Below, one piece after another: positions 6,790-8,209 of a stretch of 8,209 bases of DNA. The DNA is from Candidatus Peregrinibacteria bacterium (GTDB lineage: Bacteria > Patescibacteriota > Gracilibacteria > UBA1369 > PNNO01): contig WJKT01000024.1 of NCBI GenBank assembly GCA_014728955.1, positions 1-8,209 on the forward strand, written 5' to 3'. The position numbers and the translations under genes are program-made. How positions within the stretch are numbered: the first letter of the stretch is position 1; every line of letters starts with the position of its first letter. Below the pieces are notes generated by a model. The model did not search any database. It was not told where the DNA came from and worked only from the letters and a program-made list of their open reading frames with translations.

Positions 6790-7716
6790 TTAACTTTTAG
6801 TAGCAAGCTTTTTCCCTGAAATCCAAATCACATCAGGTTCTCTACGAAACCATGTTAGCTGTCTTTTTGCGTAATTTCTAGTATTTTTCTGCAACAAGGC
6901 CAATGCCTCCTCAAGAGATAATTCTTTACGAATATATCGAATCATTTCCGGATACCCCAGAGACGACATAGACGGCAGCGACATATCATATCCTTTTTGT
7001 AACAACATTTTTGTTTCATTGATAAGCCCCTCTTCAACTTGTTCTTTTGCTCGAGTATTAATCCGTTCATATAATGTTTCTCGATCCCATTCGATACCAA
7101 ATTTCAGCACCTCATAGCGCGACTCCTTTTTATCATATGATTTTTTCTTTCCACTTGCCGCTATTTCAAGGGCACGTATGACATACCGATGATTATGAGG
7201 ATGTATTTTTTTGGCAGCGTGCGGATCAGCTTTTTTTAGTTTCTCATATAAATATGCTTCACCTTTTTCCTCCAGTTCCTGCTTTAATTTCTCACGCAAT
7301 GCATTGTTTGGTGGGATACGAGTAATAGCGTAATTCTGGCAAATTGCACGAATATATAATCCCGTACCACCAACCAGTATGGGTAATTTGCCCCGTTTAC
7401 CGATATCCTCTATATGCCTTGTTGCCTTATTAACAAAATCAGCAAGCGTATATTGCTCATCAGGTTCGACAATATCAATCATATAATGAGCAATACCATG
7501 CATTTCATTCTTTTTAATCTTCGCCGTCCCGATATCCATATATTTATATATCTGGCGCGAATCGGTTGAAATAATTTCCCCCTGATACCGCTTTGCCAAG
7601 TCAATACTTAAACTCGTTTTACCCGAAGCCGTCCCACCGAGAATGACAAGGAGCGGCATTTTTTCGCTTTTATCAGCTTTTTCGAGAAAATCTTTGATAA
7701 TTTGATCAATGTCCAT
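6790..7716 (-). CDS. miaA: tRNA dimethylallyltransferase MiaA
   Basis: MiaA attaches a dimethylallyl group to N6 of A37 in tRNAs that read codons starting with U, using DMAPP; this steadies codon-anticodon pairing. From the ATG at 7716 the protein has 308 residues, a normal length. Motifs are the P-loop GGTASGKTS (27-35), TDSRQIY (51-57), GGTGLYIRA (116-124), HRYVIRALEI (176-185) and LGYPEMI (253-259). The C-terminal TRxYAKRQLTWFRR (279-292) is diagnostic. The P-loop has GG where GP is usual. Start choice: a longer frame opens with TTG at 7770, but that TTG sits on the probable -35 box. An ATG at 7659 would begin right at MPLLVILGG (289 residues) and remains possible, dropping a 19-residue helical extension. 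It is the first gene of the operon with recJ and two small membrane proteins. Confidence 0.95.
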   Translation of the reverse strand: MDIDQIIKDFLEKADKSEKMPLLVILGGTASGKTSLSIDLAKRYQGEIISTDSRQIYKYMDIGTAKIKKNEMHGIAHYMIDIVEPDEQYTLADFVNKATRHIEDIGKRGKLPILVGGTGLYIRAICQNYAITRIPPNNALREKLKQELEEKGEAYLYEKLKKADPHAAKKIHPHNHRYVIRALEIAASGKKKSYDKKESRYEVLKFGIEWDRETLYERINTRAKEQVEEGLINETKMLLQKGYDMSLPSMSSLGYPEMIRYIRKELSLEEALALLQKNTRNYAKRQLTWFRREPDVIWISGKKLATKS

Positions 7717-7741
7717 ATTCTTGTATAACTTTAGTATCAAA

Positions 7742-7770
7742 TTGATAGCAGAAATTAACGTCCGGGGCAA
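7742..7770 (-). promoter_or_regulatory. Probable promoter of the miaA-recJ operon
   Basis: On the minus strand TTGCCC (7770-7765) and TATCAA (7747-7742) are spaced by 17 bases, each matching 4 of 6 consensus positions. Transcription would start near 7735, about 18 bases before the ATG at 7716, a leader of the same length as that of the DHH gene. Another faint candidate (TTGAAA then an A-rich -10) lies further upstream, overlapping the rplJ promoter. The site is back-to-back with the rplJ promoter, with only 7 bases between the two -35 boxes. Confidence 0.5.
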
Positions 7771-7777
7771 TTTTTAT

Positions 7778-7805
7778 TTGACTTTATGTCGTTTTCAAGT
7801 AGACT
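7778..7805 (+). promoter_or_regulatory. Promoter of the rplJ leader
   Basis: TTGACT at 7778-7783 (5 of 6) and TAGACT at 7800-7805 (4 of 6) are separated by 16 bases. The predicted start near 7812 coincides with the first base pairs of the L10 leader, so promoter and RNA structure support each other. A perfect inverted repeat, GTAGA-CTAA-TCTAC (7799-7812), covers the -10 box. Confidence 0.65.
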
Positions 7806-7811
7806 AATCTA

Positions 7812-7933
7812 CGTCAGAGACAGTTGGTGCTCCTTTTTATGGGACGTAAAACCAACCGAGACCATACATTATCAATCCCCCTTTTTAGCTTGGGATCAAG
7901 ATTATATGACCGTCTCTGACAACGGTCGTTTTT
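7812..7933 (+). promoter_or_regulatory. L10 (rplJ) leader RNA, autoregulatory attenuator
   Basis: The transcript upstream of rplJ carries the conserved L10-leader core: AGACAGTTGGTGC at 7818-7830 and ACCAACCGAG at 7851-7860. GTTGGT (7823-7828) pairs perfectly with ACCAAC (7851-7856), with a small inner stem TCC/GGA inside. A second helix can form between GTCAGAGAC (7813-7821) and GTCTCTGAC (7912-7920), nine perfect pairs. It takes bases needed by the terminator at 7908-7927, so it would act as antiterminator. A small hairpin ATCCC/GGGAT (7875-7896) lies between. In Bacillus subtilis L10(L12)4 binding stabilises an anti-antiterminator and so promotes termination. The same three-structure logic can be drawn here; the mechanism in this organism is inferred. 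Confidence 0.88.
7908..7933 (+). terminator. Intrinsic terminator inside the rplJ leader
   Basis: GACCGT (7908-7913) pairs with ACGGTC (7922-7927) around an 8-base loop, followed by G and five T residues (7929-7933), then ATT. It sits 17 bases before the rplJ start, so it can only serve as an attenuator for the ribosomal protein operon. Its loop and the last two bases of its left arm are shared with the antiterminator helix. Confidence 0.82.
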
Positions 7934-7950
7934 ATTAACTCTTCGTTATT

Positions 7951-8209
7951 ATGGCTATTTCTAAAGAAAAAAAGAAGGAAGTGGTTGCTGAACTACAAGA
8001 TTTGTTTACTAATGCAAAATCAATCGTTTTTTCTGATTATAAAGGAATCAACGTGCAAGATTTTGGCACCTTGCGGGGAAAACTTCGTGAAAACGAAGTA
8101 ACCTTTAAAGTGGCAAAGAAAACATTGATTAAAATTGCCGCTGAAAAGGCTGGTTTTAAAGATCTTCCCGACGAAGTACTCGAAGGTCAGGTTGGAACAG
8201 CATTTGCAA
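7951..8209 (+). CDS. rplJ: 50S ribosomal protein uL10, N-terminal part (3' end outside window)
   Basis: uL10 anchors the L7/L12 stalk on the large ribosomal subunit near helices 42-44 of 23S rRNA and is needed for recruiting translation GTPases. Eighty-six complete codons are visible. They start MAISKEKKKEVVAEL, followed by SIVFSDYKGINVQDFGTLR and then the RNA-binding stretch VTFKVAKKTL, all typical of the family's N-terminal domain. The ATG at 7951 matches the usual N-terminus; no Shine-Dalgarno sequence precedes it. The leader with L10-binding structure and attenuator directly upstream supports the identification and predicts autogenous control. rplL (L7/L12) is expected after the window edge, by the common operon order. 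Confidence 0.96.
   Translation, partial: MAISKEKKKEVVAELQDLFTNAKSIVFSDYKGINVQDFGTLRGKLRENEVTFKVAKKTLIKIAAEKAGFKDLPDEVLEGQVGTAFA

Overview
The window is AT-rich, gene-dense bacterial chromosome. It carries housekeeping genes plus a few poorly known envelope proteins. Compact genes, very short spacers, a DHH phosphoesterase that resembles homologues I associate with Patescibacteria (CPR), an SLH-domain surface protein and small one-helix 'YSFEYP' proteins all suggest a CPR-type bacterium. That placement is inference from protein style; there is no rRNA or marker phylogeny here. Stop codons are TAA, TAG and one TGA, and nothing suggests recoding. None of the nine visible gene starts has a recognisable Shine-Dalgarno sequence.

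Left part, + strand (1-1883): the 3' end of lgt (prolipoprotein diacylglyceryl transferase), a secreted protein with three SLH domains, and a 52-residue lipoprotein with a clear lipobox. The three are closely packed and look like one envelope operon, in which Lgt is the enzyme that would lipidate the small lipoprotein. A sigma70-type promoter then drives yebC (1954-2706), a translation or transcription factor family.

Middle and right, - strand (7716 down to 2716): a probable operon miaA - recJ - small three-helix membrane protein - small one-helix anchored protein, with gaps of 3, 6 and 16 bases. Downstream of it, a DHH/DHHA1 phosphoesterase of NrnA/RecJ-like type has its own consensus promoter (TTGACA-17-TATAAT). 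That promoter lies over the 5' end of the longest reading frame and moves the start to an internal ATG at 4176. The protein ends in a long charged low-complexity tail, and the usual first histidine of DHH motif I is replaced by serine.

Right edge, + strand (7778-8209): a promoter back-to-back with the likely miaA promoter, an L10-type ribosomal protein leader RNA with a mutually exclusive antiterminator and intrinsic terminator, and the 5' part of rplJ (ribosomal protein uL10). The leader is the best regulatory signal in the window and fits transcription attenuation by the L10(L12)4 complex.

I see no mobile element, CRISPR array, tRNA, rRNA or phage gene, and no clearly new multi-gene system. 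The least explained items are the two small membrane proteins after recJ, the C-terminal part of the SLH protein, and the serine-substituted DHH protein.
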